DNA of 64,000 bases from Colletes latitarsis (lineage: Eukaryota > Arthropoda > Insecta > Hymenoptera > Colletidae): assembly GCF_051014445.1 (NCBI RefSeq), contig NC_135143.1, forward strand, positions 7,316,001 to 7,380,000, in the 5' to 3' direction. How positions within the stretch are numbered: position 1 is the first letter of the stretch; every line of letters starts with the position of its first letter. Positions 1-12,215 of this stretch are shown here, piece by piece. The notes below the pieces were generated by a model. The model was not told the DNA's origin and searched no databases. It worked only from the letters and a program-made list of their open reading frames with translations. The position numbers and the translations under genes were made by a program.

Positions 1-3000
1 TCTTCTACACACTTTTCCCATCTACGAACGATCGCGTTTTTCCGTTTCAACATTTTCCCCGTCGTCGTCGTCGGTCTTGCATTTTCTTCGACGACTTTCC
101 CCGGCGTCACCCCCTCCCACGAAGGCCTCGCGGAACCGTAGCAACGGTCGCGAAATTGACGCTGGCATTTTAAATTCACGTTCCGTGCAATATAGCAAAA
201 TGGAGTACAGTAAGTAGTGAATTCTAACGCTCAACCTCGTTGTGCTACTGCTTAAGTTCGACTGATGAAAAGAATTGTTTTGTTTTTTTTATTTACGTTT
301 CTGAACGTACGTATTTGTTAAACTAATTTATTGCAAAAGAATGTATATGTTTACAGTACAAAAAATTGTATTAGTGACAAAGTGTTTGTAATAAATTCAA
401 AAATTAATTACTTTGTATTAAAACAAGATTTAAAGAGGTTAGTATAATGGTGTTTTCATAGTCGATTTGCAAACATATTTAGCAGTTTCCTTATTAATTA
501 TCAATCGATGAACAAGGAACTTTCACACGCGTTTAAAAATTAAGAAATTAAGCAAGCTTATGCGAAAGAAATAACGGTATCAAAGATTTGTTTTATGCTA
601 ATAAATAAATAATGTATTATACATAGAATATGCAAAAATAACTTTTTTCAATTATTTGAACATACGTGTAGTATGCCCACTAAATATTAGTATTAAATAA
701 GCAATGCGTCGTACATACATTAAAGATAAGATTTTCACATTTGAACAACGCAGTTTGCACAAGTTTTTTTTATTCGCATTCGTATCGTTATAGCAACGAA
801 TAGCATTTTGTAAAGTCTGCGCAATTCAAATGTTCCACTGCAGTGATTTCTAAACTTTTTTTGAAGAACATCCCCCTTTCTCTGAAAACAGGAATATTTC
901 TAAAAAAGTTATAAGAAAAATACACTTTTATTGTTTTTGAGCCCTTAATAATTAATGTATTAATAGAAAGAGACATTTAAATTATCAAAATTTTTTACGT
1001 TAAATTCTATAGGGCACTTTCTCCATTTTGAAAGACACTATTGTGGTGGCTCAAAGTATAGTAAAAATTCAATGTCAATATATGTATAATGAAATATAAT
1101 TAAATATTGGCTCTAGTTTTTCTCAAGCACAAACTAAAAGTAGACATTTTGTAATATCATAAAAAAATGTCATTTTTGCTCATTTTTATATTTTATCTTT
1201 AACAGCCTTTTATCTGATCTATAACTTTAGCAAACTATTACTCTATTATTTTAGTAAAATAATTTAACATCTATGGTGCATTAACGACGACATAAAAATC
1301 CATCTAATTTCATTAGTAAATAAATTTATTTTATTTTAACATACGCATACTTTAATCTATTGCACTCGAATTAAATAAATCATGCCTTACACTTTTCAAA
1401 TCAGAGCTAAATAAATTGTGCCCTGTTACTTCTTTCCTTAATATACAATAAATAAAGAGGAAGATAGTTTCATCATAAAGAATACAAACTATTGTTTAAA
1501 ATTTGTTGACCAGTGTTATGTTCTACGATGAAAAAAATTGTATTTCTAACAAAATCTTTAATACATTGTTTTCCTTTTTGCTATTAAAAAAATAAAAAAT
1601 TAAGTGTTCTGTTTGAGTATAACTTTATAAGGTTTGTTAGATCTTTTAAGTAGAATAATTTAGGAGTTCTTTATGGGATTTTTACCCTATAGGGGTGACT
1701 TACTCCTCCGCCAAGAGCCACAAGAATCTCCACTAGTAGCCCACCGATTCTCCCATCAACTCGTCAGGTTCCACATTATTATGGTTAGCTGTAGTAAGCA
1801 TAGAAGGGGAAGATCTGCGTTTGAGCAAAACAGAATAGTAGGGAAAGACCATAACTGGCTCGCGGGCCGCCAGTTCACTTCTACTTTAAATCATGCGACA
1901 GAATTATTTTCAAAGTTCAACAATGAGTCTACGATAAAAATACACTAACTCTAACCACTAAAAGTTTGAGCAGAAACTAGTATTATCTAACTTCTCGAAT
2001 TTATTGACAATTATTTCCGTTATGAACCCTTCAATTACGCCTCAGAAATTATTTTCCTGATCCGGCGTTTCCAAATTTGTTGACGATAAATATTGTCACC
2101 TGAACACACTCGCAAAATCGATAAAACGGCACCGCGTACAGCGTTCCCGAATTAAAAATCGTCGAAACGTACCCAGAAATTCTGTCTTCGACAAATATTT
2201 AAATTTCTCGCTACGCGTACGAATATCGCCTTGCGACTGACATTTTATATTCAGAATAAATATTTATTGGCACGCTGCTGGTGAACTCGTGTTCCGAGCA
2301 ACGATCAAGGTAAAAATCATTTAAATAATTCGCTCGATGCAGTCAAAAATATATTCCGCGAAAAGAGAAACAGACGACTACTTTCGTGACACGATACGAA
2401 ATCGAACGTACATATTTAATCATGCATACTGAATCGATGCTTTTTTTAGTCGTATCGAACATAAGCACGTACGATAATAAGACGACAGAGCACCTAACAA
2501 AACGATCGATCGTGAAATTATTGATCGCTCGTTCGTGAAGTTTTTCTTTTTCTTCGATTCGATTCCCGGTAAAAACGAAACGGAATAATATTAACGATCG
2601 AAAACTCATGTTACGTGTCTCGTATCGAAAACTGCGTCGCAAAAGCGTATTGCGTCAGAACGGAACAACAATGATCGGTTATGTTATATCGAATACGAAG
2701 AAAGCAAACAGCAAAGAACAATGACTTCAGAAATTCAGATAACGATTCTCCGTATTGATTACGACTTATTAATACTATATGCGAATATGGTCGAATCGAA
2801 TTAATTCTACTGAGAAAAAGAAGCTCCGTATTATAGTAATCGTCTTCAAAAATGTGTTCCAAAATCAAATATCCGCGTGGACAATAATAAGCTTGATTTA
2901 AATATTAAAAGTAATTTACGATTGTTGGTTATGGGGAAACTAGATAATATTCGTGGTAAAGAAAACACATGACACTATAAGAGCTTGTATTAAGAGAAGG

Positions 3001-3639
3001 AAGAAATTAAGGTTAAAGAAGAAAAATCACCTAGAGGCGTTAGTGTCACCTCTCTTGCCAAATGTTGGAAGATTATAAACCCAAGGTATATCGTTTTGGA
3101 AAATTACATGATTTAGGAACGAACAATATCGAAATTATGTTTATGTTAGAATATTCAGTTTTAATTTTGCGTCTTCTGTTATTAAGTGATATCACTATGT
3201 GGCGCTATAATAAGTTAAGCCTTTCCGTTTTCCTTTGTGTGTGGTTCTTTTCCTTATTAATAAAGGTTACTGTTCTACTGAGTTATAAGTTTGATTTCTG
3301 TACGAAATTAAGTCTAAGTACTAAACAGTTTATTAATTCTGTTATCGACAGATGTAATGTGTTACACAAATGTGTTGAACAAATCTAATAATAATGACAT
3401 TCGTAACAACTCGTAACTTTAAGAGACAATATCTTCTAAAGGTGAAGTTTGTGAACATACTTCCAGATGAAAAATTTATTTGTTTTATAGTTCTGAGTTA
3501 TAGAAATAAACATTTATCATAAGGATGACTCAGGAAACTTTACCTTGAAACCCAAACTATCTAATTCTGGTATTCAACAGTTTTAATACTCGCACTCTAA
3601 AATATCAAACGATAATTTTTCCAATTAGAATTCTAATTT
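1..3639. other. AT-rich unique sequence without a recognisable gene
   Basis: The first 240 bases are richer in GC and include a short CGT-type triplet run near 59-73. The rest is AT-rich with stops in all frames every few tens of codons. A moderately GC stretch at 1,670-1,950 has an open frame of about 90 codons, but neither strand gives a domain I recognise. A CpG-containing patch runs from about 2,080 to 2,660. I see no repeat with a partner elsewhere in the window. Confidence 0.5.
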
Positions 3640-4400
3640 TCGCTAGTCAGATGGGTGGTATATTGGAATTTTAATTTTCATCGAGTGTCCAAGATGGCTA
3701 ACGATTGGAGTGCAGGTAAACCGCAGATGCGGAGGATTCAAGGGCGATCGAAGCATTCCATCTTCGAGATGCAAGGTCAAAGAATGGACATCGGTTGACC
3801 GTTTAGTTACGGGTTACTCCTAGACCAGACACCATCCCCTTTCCAACATATTTACGCGTGGATATATATTTTATATTCCGTCGTTTCCTTTTTATTTTCG
3901 ATGAGTTTGGGTTCTCGAGGGGGTTCGAGCACCTGTTTGTATTTCTGCCCCGCCGACACATAAATCATCCCGAAATGGACTAACGCCTTTTATCACTGCT
4001 ATCCCTCTCGCGGTTCGCGTCTCTCTCTATTAAAGCAGTCCCCCAGCGTGTGTGTCGGGGCCCTAAGTATACATTCACAGGGCCGCAGTCGAGCGGCCCG
4101 TATACGCCCACGCCCGAAGATGAATATGAATTTTTCGTTTCGTTTCGTTTCGTTTCGGGACTCAGGAAAACTGTCAAACGGGTTCTCCTCTTGGGTCCTA
4201 TCCTTCGTATTTTTATTGCCAACCCGAAACCGTGCGCGTGTGCACGCATCCGTGAAATCCAGTATTTCTTGAATATTCGAAACGGATATAAATCCCAACC
4301 CAAGACGAAAAGAAATCGAACGGAGAAAAGGGGTGCCATTTCGGATTATACCGGCCAAGTGGTATATGCAACGATATTTGGCAACGCGAACTTTCGTTTT
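3640..4400. other. GC-rich island 1
   Basis: This is a CpG-bearing island in AT-rich surroundings. Open frames of about 119 codons occur on both strands at once, which is what stop-poor GC-rich DNA gives, and none shows a domain. It contains a pentanucleotide microsatellite (separate entry). The island may be non-coding regulatory DNA; that is an inference from composition only. Confidence 0.4.
4133..4157 (+). repeat. TTTCG microsatellite
   Basis: Five head-to-tail copies of the pentamer TTTCG lie in GC island 1. The array explains part of the repetitive appearance of the overlapping open frames on both strands. Confidence 0.9.
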
Positions 4401-6301
4401 AAATAAACGAGAATTCCTGTTATGTCATCGGAAATTCAATGTTTGTTTTATTCATCAACTTGGTTTACGTGCAATTTTTGTTATTCTTCGTATAAAATAA
4501 ACGAAGAGGCTGTAAAAATATTTGAAGCGGTGACTCAAGTCCAGCTTTTTGGACTTATATGTATAGTTATTTTATCATAGATACTATTCTTTCAATTTAT
4601 TCCTTATTTTTTCCAGTATATTGCACGAAAATCAATGTATACAATATTAAGAAAAGGAAGTTAATTCAATTTTCAATTTAACGAAGATCTAAGTCTTTAC
4701 GCAGAATTCGAAGTTTGAGATATTCCTAATTCTTGAGAATCGAACCAGTGACTTTAAATGTTTCCACTAATCGACGAATTATGAATTGCACGAAACATTG
4801 TTCAAATTTACTAAGAAAAGTTGTATATTTCTCTACGATGACTTGTAAATTACTACTGAATACAAACGTGACCCGAACGAGTGAATAGCAAATATGGCGG
4901 CTATAACAATTTTCCCGCTCTTACTGAGAAACACTATTATTAAATTTGAATATTACCCGAATTTCACTACGAATTATCCGAACAACCTAATATAATTATA
5001 AACCTAAATCGTCGATCTCTTTATGACCATGACGGACCTACCTACCTACTTGCTAGCTATAGGTAACAAGATGGAGGTTTCAACTTTTACACGATGAAAC
5101 ATATTAAACAATCATAAATTATCTAATTTGTATCTCAGATATCTCCTCGTAACATATATAGAATATGTTTTTTAGTGCAAGAACGTTGTTATCGATATTT
5201 TGTTCAATTCGTAAAATTTTAGTTCAGCATACGAGAACACGTAAAACTTTATATTTAAAAAATTTCAGGATAAAAGATGGCACATCTTATATTTGTTCTT
5301 ATTTTATAACTGAAGAAAATAAATTAATCGCTCTAACAGCAAATCGATTGTTTACTGCATTCCTTATTTTAAGAGCGGCGTTAAATCGATCCACGGATCT
5401 CTTTTGAATATGAAACCGCAGTTTCGCCGCAGGTGTTCCAGCTTTCCTTTGCTGCCCTGAATCGTACTTCACACCCCAGGAAATTTCTACCATCCCTGGG
5501 ATGCAAGGGTTTTATCGACGTCGGTTTCCTTCGGAGAAAACAACAAGCGACACAGGTTTCCTTTTCTCAGGGAGATCTGGTGTATCGCGACGAAAGTAAA
5601 AAAGGGAACCTTCGTGAATGATACCTAGCACAATGGCATCGGTTACCGAGAAAGAGACGACTTTTCTTGTTGCTCGAAAATATTATAAAAAAGCGAGTTT
5701 CGATTCTCATCCCCTTTTCACATTGAATCTCCCGGAAGATGAATCGATAAAAAAGAATCATCAAGTATCTTTTCTACGTTTTTCATTTTTCGAGATATTC
5801 TATTTTCTGTGCATCTAGAATCTTTCTGGTTTCGTATTGAATCGGGGGAAAAATTTGGTAACTGAATAATATTTAAGTTTACATAGGGATTTGAAATTTT
5901 TTTAATATTCTTACTTTTTATACATTCTCAGAAAATATATATAAAATTAGTAAACGTTATATTATTTACTACTTTAAGGCAACTGATAAGAATGCATAAA
6001 GATTGAATGAATTACACATTAGCCCAATTTATCACGAATATTTAAAAGCTATTCAAAAAATGATTATAAAATTACAATCATAAAATAAATAAGTTTATTC
6101 AATCTTCTGCTATCGTAAGTCATTAACTAAAATAACTATTAATTTCTCCCTCGTGCAAGTTATTCACGAAATTTAACTATCTCAAATGAACACATCAGCG
6201 AAGCATTTAATTTTCGATAAATTCTGCACCGCAATCTAAAAATAGTTTTTATCACGAACAAACGCAAAGGTTTTAAAAACGTTTTCTAAACGATAAATAT
6301 A
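4401..6301. other. AT-rich unique sequence, nothing recognised
   Basis: Mostly AT-rich, with a slightly GC-richer patch at about 5,340-5,640. Open frames are at most about 80 codons and overlap on both strands. No transposon termini, RNA gene or domain was seen. Confidence 0.45.
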
Positions 6302-6838
6302 CAGGGTGTTTCACATTTTTCCATACACACTTCAGCAGTGTGTTCTACAAGCAAAAATAAGACTAAAGTGTTATATAACAAAAAATTCATAAATGATATG
6401 TTAAGAAGTTATGACAAAAATATGAAATATGATGTTTTTTTATTTACTAAACAAACAAGTTTACTAAAATTTTATTTAAAGAGAGCAACTGCTAGTCGAG
6501 GCACGAAAAAATATTTTTAACGTAGAATTATGTGGATAACATAAACATTTCTTTATCAGAGTTTAATTTAATTACTTTTATTCGATGATAACTTTTTGTT
6601 GTCATAAAATTTTGATTGTTCAAGTTTATGTTCAGTAAATTGCAAAGAAACTCACGATATCGAATGTTTGCAAAAGATTGATTTTATTTTAATGTCTTGA
6701 ATCTCAACCGAGTTTCGCGGTTCATATTTTTGTTATAATTTCTTAACAAAGCATTTATGGATTCTTTGTTATCTTAGTTTTAGTTTTACTTGTAGAACAC
6801 AGTGCTGAAGTGTGTACAGAAAAATGCGGAACACGCTG
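6302..6838. mobile_element. Non-autonomous TIR element, TA target (CAGGGTGTTTCAC family)
   Basis: The left end reads CAGGGTGTTTCACATTTTTC and the right end, reverse complemented, CAGCGTGTTCCGCATTTTTC. The arms stay alignable for roughly 100-120 bp; both carry CACACTTCAGCA and GTGTTCTACAAG. A TA dinucleotide abuts each end, as expected for Tc1/mariner-type integration. At 537 bp with no transposase it is a MITE-like deletion derivative. The short open frame inside (6,338-6,520) is a shadow. Confidence 0.85.
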
Positions 6839-6891
6839 TATATAATTCAGAGCAGTTTTTGAATCTAAATTGAAAATTGGGTCTCCTAACC

Positions 6892-7370
6892 CAGGGTTTC
6901 CCAAATTTTTTTTCTTGTGGAACCCTTAAGAAATATTTTACAGATTATGGAACCCTTGCCATACCTAAACTTCTAAGCAGAGATATTAGCGTTGACATCG
7001 GTGTTGACATCTGAGTGATTTTCGTGTACATAGCGTTTCCAATACAAAGTCCGTAACCTTGAACGAAAACACCGATACTAACATGAACTTCAGTGTCTAG
7101 AATACTAACATAGATATTAAATAAAACAAAGATCATGATGTCATTTTATTTATTTGTATAAAACGTTGTAATAAATTGCAAAGAAATGTTTTTAATTAAA
7201 AAACACAAGTTCAATGCGAGGGATGTAATTGTTTTTAATAATAATGGTTTGCTAATATTTTAATGCGTTTCTATGAAAATATTGCAGCTAATCTTATTTT
7301 AATATTATATCACAACTTGTCTCGCGAAACCCCAAAATTATTTCATGGAACCCCACTTTGGGAAACACTG
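6892..7370. mobile_element. hAT-type non-autonomous element
   Basis: The ends are CAGGGTTTCCCAAA on the left and, reverse complemented, CAGTGTTTCCCAAAG on the right; both arms then contain GTGGAACCC or GTGGGGTTCC-type sequence. The flanks are tcctaacc (6884-6891) and ttctaacc (7371-7378), an 8-bp target duplication with one mismatch. CAGTGTTTCCCAAA-like termini and 8-bp duplications are established hAT hallmarks. There is no transposase frame in the 479 bp. Confidence 0.85.
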
Positions 7371-7378
7371 TTCTAACC

Positions 7379-8090
7379 TACGTTTCTTACGCGCCAACCC
7401 TGGTGCGCGCGCCACACCGGAAGGATTGACATTGGCGCGAGTATTCAAATGGGAAAAAGAACGGTCCGGGTCCCGGCCATTTGTTCCGACCGTTTCTGCG
7501 GCCGCGAGCAACCTAACATTTTCGAGACAAATGCGCGTATATGTTCCCGATGCGCAGCACTGTTAGCTTATTTATTAAGATCGTCGCGAGAGCGCGTGCA
7601 CAGGCTTACGAGGCACACGCGCGCACCCACGAGACACCGTTCGAGCGTTCGTATAGGTGCACGGACGCGTTTACTTGGCCAGGAACGAGAATCGGGGAGC
7701 AGGGCTCTGCGATCGGCAGGGGAACGGGGCCATTAGTAATGCTTACCCGGCATAAAGCGAGAAAAATGGCGGTAGAATTATTCCGCCGGTGGGACCGACG
7801 ATGGACAAAGGTTCTACCTCGCGAGGACACTCCGGAGGATCCTCGAAAAAGGAGCCACGGGGTTCCATGGTGCCGATCCATGGTGAAGGGGACAACCGAG
7901 CCGCCGTCTCGGACGCTCTTTCGATGGCATTAATCGATACCACCGAGAATCCCGTTCGCGATCGATGTCCTTTACTCCTGGAACTTTGCACACCAGTAGC
8001 GCACTCAAAGGGAGCGCAAGGGAGCAATTGCAGCCTCGATCCTTGCTACAAATAATCAATTCTTCAACCCTTTGAACTCCTTTGTCGAGT
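7379..8090. other. GC-rich island 2
   Basis: A CpG-dense stretch of about 0.7 kb. Five overlapping open frames of 88-130 codons occur on both strands, a signature of stop-poor composition rather than coding. I recognise no domain. It includes an imperfect dyad around GGTTCCATGGTG at 7,860-7,885. Confidence 0.4.
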
Positions 8091-8095
8091 AACAC

Positions 8096-8345
8096 TCGGT
8101 ATTTTCAAATTGCTTTTTAATACTTTTGAAAAGATTGTGGATACTCTGAAGAGACAAAGCTAACAGTATGGATTCAATTGAGCTAATTTAAGTTTTGGTT
8201 AATTTCCAGTCTAATAATTTTACAATTCCCTGAGAATATACAAATAATGCGCGAATATACTAATACAATGTCTGCGTATAATTTGTAATACTTTTGTGGG
8301 GAAGAAATGGTGGATACTCTTAGAACATAGAGCTACAAGTTCTCC
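8096..8345 (+). repeat. Partial copy of the 38.6/42.3-kb dispersed repeat
   Basis: It shares near-identical blocks with 38,640-38,870, for example TTTGTGGGGAAGAAATGGTG, GGATACTCTTAGAACATAGA and AATACAATGTCTGCGTATAA. It contains about one and a quarter of the roughly 190-bp subunits seen there. The copy stops abruptly after the ATAGAGCTACAA motif, so it is a truncated dispersed copy. The family is not identified. Confidence 0.8.
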
Positions 8346-10690
8346 TTTAATATGTATTAAAATAGTAGTTTGAAAATTTACCACTACAAATATAATTATT
8401 TAATTATTACTATTTAAGCTTGATTACCAATAATTACTTATGGATTTATCACATTAATAATTGATTTAAAATAATATAACTCTAATTAATATACATTAGA
8501 TTTAGTATTTATATATAAATAATATCTATATTTATCTATTATTTAATTTTGAATAAATTTTCTGTCGAAAATGAATTTAAAATGAGTTTTTCTCAATACA
8601 TAGGATTTGGGTATGCTTTAAATAATAAAAAAATTACGAAATAATAATTTCACTGCATTTTCAAGCTCCTTAATACTTTTTTAGTGCTTATCATTTCTAT
8701 ATTTCAATTTTGATAGAATTCTCCGTAAATTGTCTGTGAAATTCAAGTCTTACAAAAGTAAAATTTTGTTATCTAAACGACTTCTGTGTCTCCTTATCGA
8801 TGTTCTATTTATACGACATTCAGAAAAAATTATTTTTACTCCAAAGTTACGTAATATTTATAAATAGTAGATATTAATTTAGGAGAAAAATAATTTGACA
8901 CTTAACAAGTTTATAAAAATGATTAGTAACGCAAAACATTTAAAGGTCCGTCTTTCATGATTTAAATAAAACAAAGGTCGAAATGGTACTGTAATAATAT
9001 AATAACCAATATAATAACAAGAAAAGAATATGAAAAAAATTAAAAATACACAAATATACGAGAGTAAATTACAAATAAATAACAGGTAAGGGTTCCAAAG
9101 TAAACTATTGTCTGGATGTCCTTGGAAAAATGTGAAAATCGTAAAATGTAAATCGTGTGAGAAAGAATTCGCGTCCTTTCATCAAACATTTAACACGCTC
9201 GAGGTGGTTCTCGACTCGCGGTTTCTCTCCAAACATTTCCCGAAGAATTTCCCGGCGTCTTGCGTGACATTATCATGATAAATGTCGAACCTGTTCTCGC
9301 ATTCGAAGTCAGCTAGACTAACTTTCATGGGGACCACAAGACCTATTGTCGACCAGCCCTCGATACTCCATAAAAGAATACAAATTCGAGAAAGCAGCCT
9401 AACGTGTCACTGGCAGCTAACCGCCTGCTGTGCAAACACGTAAACTGGTGTAAAAATCCGACGCCACCGAGACCGTTGACGCAACCAACCCAATTTCCTT
9501 TTGGTCCGCATATATCGTCGAAACACTTGGCAATGAAAGAAGCGAAAAGATAAACCTGTCCTTGGCGTGTACAAGCAAATAATATTGTAGTCGTACGAAG
9601 ATAGTATACAAATTCATGTACGCTAGAGGACCGAGTGTTTATTCATGAAAAAATAAATTAACACATATTGGCATGACCAAGCCGAACAGTGATTTGTTTT
9701 ATGATGATCCGTATTGAAGTGTCAACAAGAAATCAATCGTTATGAATGAATGAATATGAAAAAGGAAAATAGGATAATTGAGCTTGAATATAATTTATTT
9801 ACTTTTCCATGCATTCTTTCTTATTTTATCGTGTAATACTGCACCTACATCTCGTTAACATTATACTGAGGAATTGCATAACCAAACTATGAAAATAAGT
9901 TCTGAAAAGGGAGTTTAAAATGTTGGAAAACGAGCATTTTATTAATTTGAATATTATTATGAAGGGAGTACTAAATTACACAGTTTTTTACTTTATAGTT
10001 GACAACTATGGAATGGTAAAATACAATACTCTATATTATAGCATTCTTCGATTAAAGAATTTCATATTTAAGAAATACTTGTTGGACACAAAATAATTTT
10101 GGATATAAATAGATTATATACTTTGAGAAGTGTAAATTTGATGCGTATGAAAAATTGAAATTTATTTTAATACATTTCTAATAACAAAGTCTTTTACTTT
10201 CATCCATAAATTTGTTCTGACTGTTGAGATTTTACTGCACAATATATTATTTTAATTGTATATGTTTTATTTATAACAACTAATGAGAAGACAATAGGCG
10301 GTACGACACGTGTTACAGTACATTACAGACTGATCGAAAAATCAATACATGATCCAACAGGTGGCGATCGATTACCTGCTCTACTTTATCGACGCAAGTG
10401 AGATTTACGATTAAGTTTTGTCTTGTTACTGCTGACACTGACACATTCTGATTTGGTCTTGTTGCGTAAATAATGTTGTTGACAAATTTCGAGCGGCAGA
10501 AAAAATCGTGCAAGAGGCCTAGAAAAACCTAAATTTCATAGTTTCAAAATATTTTTCTGAAGAAATTAAAACAATATATTAAATTGTTTCGTATAACTGA
10601 CAGTAACTAAAAGTATACGAAGAATATCAATTTTTTTTATTATAATAATAAGTTCATTATATAAATATAATTCTATATTATATAATATAT
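8346..10690. other. AT-rich unique sequence with a mildly GC-rich patch
   Basis: Very AT-rich from 8,350 to 9,100. A slightly GC-richer patch at 9,170-9,640 holds one 66-codon frame without a domain. Another small GC-richer patch lies at 10,300-10,510. No transposon ends or RNA genes were recognised. Confidence 0.4.
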
Positions 10691-10694
10691 ATTG

Positions 10695-10772
10695 TTTATA
10701 ATTGTAAAAATATCATTATATTTTCTCTTGTACACTGATGGGTTTTGCTTGTATAATAAATAAATAAAATAA
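10695..10772 (+). repeat. Short dispersed repeat shared with 23,606-23,680
   Basis: This block shares AAATATCATTATATTTTCT, then a CTGATGGGTTTTGCTTGTATAATAAATAAATA-type end (written in parts: CTGATGGG, TTGTATAATAAATAA), with 23.6 kb in the same orientation. Both copies end in a TAAATA-rich tail, which resembles the 3' end of a retroposed SINE or LINE. The family is unknown. The copy at 23.6 kb lies inside a decayed transposase gene. Confidence 0.65.
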
Positions 10773-11816
10773 TAATTATGTGTACATATTCGGAATCAGA
10801 AATACTTTGGAATCTAACCAAAACCATACTAAAATCCGAAATGGATCCTAAGTGATGAAGTCAATCAGAAACTGATTGGTGGACAGTTACACTTCTGATT
10901 GAGATCGGGCTAGATTGCTCGATCAGATCCCAATTAGAGCATCGGAAATCGGAACTGGTCCCAATTAGAACCCACAGATTTTTCCCTACGGGTCTATCCC
11001 GTAACAAAGTTATATTGAAGAAACGAGAAAACGCGAAAACTTTAAAACCTGATTTCATTCCTTCATATTCGAAGTCTCGTAAAATCGGAATTTTCATATA
11101 GGGAATCAATCATTCGATCGATTTGTGACCTAAAAAGTAGTTAGACAAAATAAATAGACATTAACTAGTCTAGAAAAATAGCAGATAAAATTGATTTTTA
11201 TATTCAGTTGCACCTACACGTATTCTTACACTATAGTAGTAATTCTAAATGAAAAAAAATGAAAACAAAACTTGTTTTTTATGAGTTGAGCCGTTGTTGA
11301 AAGCGATATAAATCCATTTGTTCATACATTAAGATATTTAAAGGTTGAAATTAATAACAAAACTTGTCAGTAGTCATGCCATATTATTATTTACGGTTTC
11401 TAATGGGGCATTACTAGCTCGTTAATGTTAAAAGAAAAAGAAAATAAAAAAAACTACTCTATAAATAAAAGTAACACAGTGTAATACAATAAAACAAAAA
11501 CAACATTTGGTAAAAATAAATGGAAAATTTGGTAAAAAGAATTCCATAAGAAAAACAAGTTTCTTTTTGATTATAGTGAATCACCATTATAGCATACGAA
11601 TACGAGTGGGGAGGTAACTGTACAGGGATTTCTAATAAGATCGATATAGAGCTTTCAATGTCATAACCGTCATATTTGTTATTTATTTGCTGAAGTCATG
11701 TGGCTTTAATGAAATTTGGTAGAGTAATGGATCTACATATCTCTAGATAAATATAACATTTCAGCCGCAAATGATCGATCAATTTGGAGGAAAATATTCA
11801 TTATAGTCAATTTCCG
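10773..11816. other. AT-rich unique sequence, nothing recognised
   Basis: No domain and no element ends. A small direct repeat, CCCAATTAGA, occurs twice at about 10,928-10,970. Open frames are at most about 82 codons. Confidence 0.4.
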
Positions 11817-11820
11817 TTAG

Positions 11821-12012
11821 CCCTTAACGGTGCCGTCATTTATGCAACTTAACACTTTTACTTGTTAGATCAAACGTTTCTTATTATAAATTCATTGTCT
11901 TATTACTTTGAAAACACATGATTGAATTTTCACTTTTATTCTACACTGGATATAAAAATACCTAGTTCATAATATCTTTTCTTATGAAGAATAGCTTCTG
12001 GACCGTTAAGGG
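11821..12012. mobile_element. TTAA-flanked MITE (piggyBac-like)
   Basis: The left end is CCCTTAACGGTGCC preceded by TTAG. The right end, reverse complemented, is CCCTTAACGGTCC followed by TTAA. TTAA flanks with CCC-starting TIRs are the established signature of piggyBac-type integration; one flank has a single substitution. The 192-bp interior is AT-rich and non-coding. Confidence 0.75.
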
Positions 12013-12046
12013 TTAATGTAAGAGGATGACAAAAAAAAGACAAAAA

Positions 12047-12215
12047 CTAATGACTGCTTTTGAAACCGAAAAACAGTTTAAAGTAAACAATTTTTAACAA
12101 AATATTTCATGTTTAATGTTTCAATTAGTTCTAAAATAATAATATAAACAATAATGTTTGAATGACTCGTGGCACCTCAACAAATTTGCTGATATAATTC
12201 AAACAGTGACAGCTT
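12047..12215 (-). repeat. Fragment of the 22.3/24.8-kb long-TIR family
   Basis: Read on the minus strand it follows the order of the 22,323-22,730 arm: a GAGGTGCCAC / TGTTACAAAT-like block, CAAACATTATT, then an AACATGAAATATTTT block and a TTTCAAAAGCAG-like end. Similarity is about 70% by eye. It is a decayed solo fragment. Confidence 0.55.

Noticed and set aside
7541..7933. 130-codon plus frame and overlapping minus frames
   Set aside because: Five mutually overlapping frames in a CpG-rich island; no domain or conserved motif seen.
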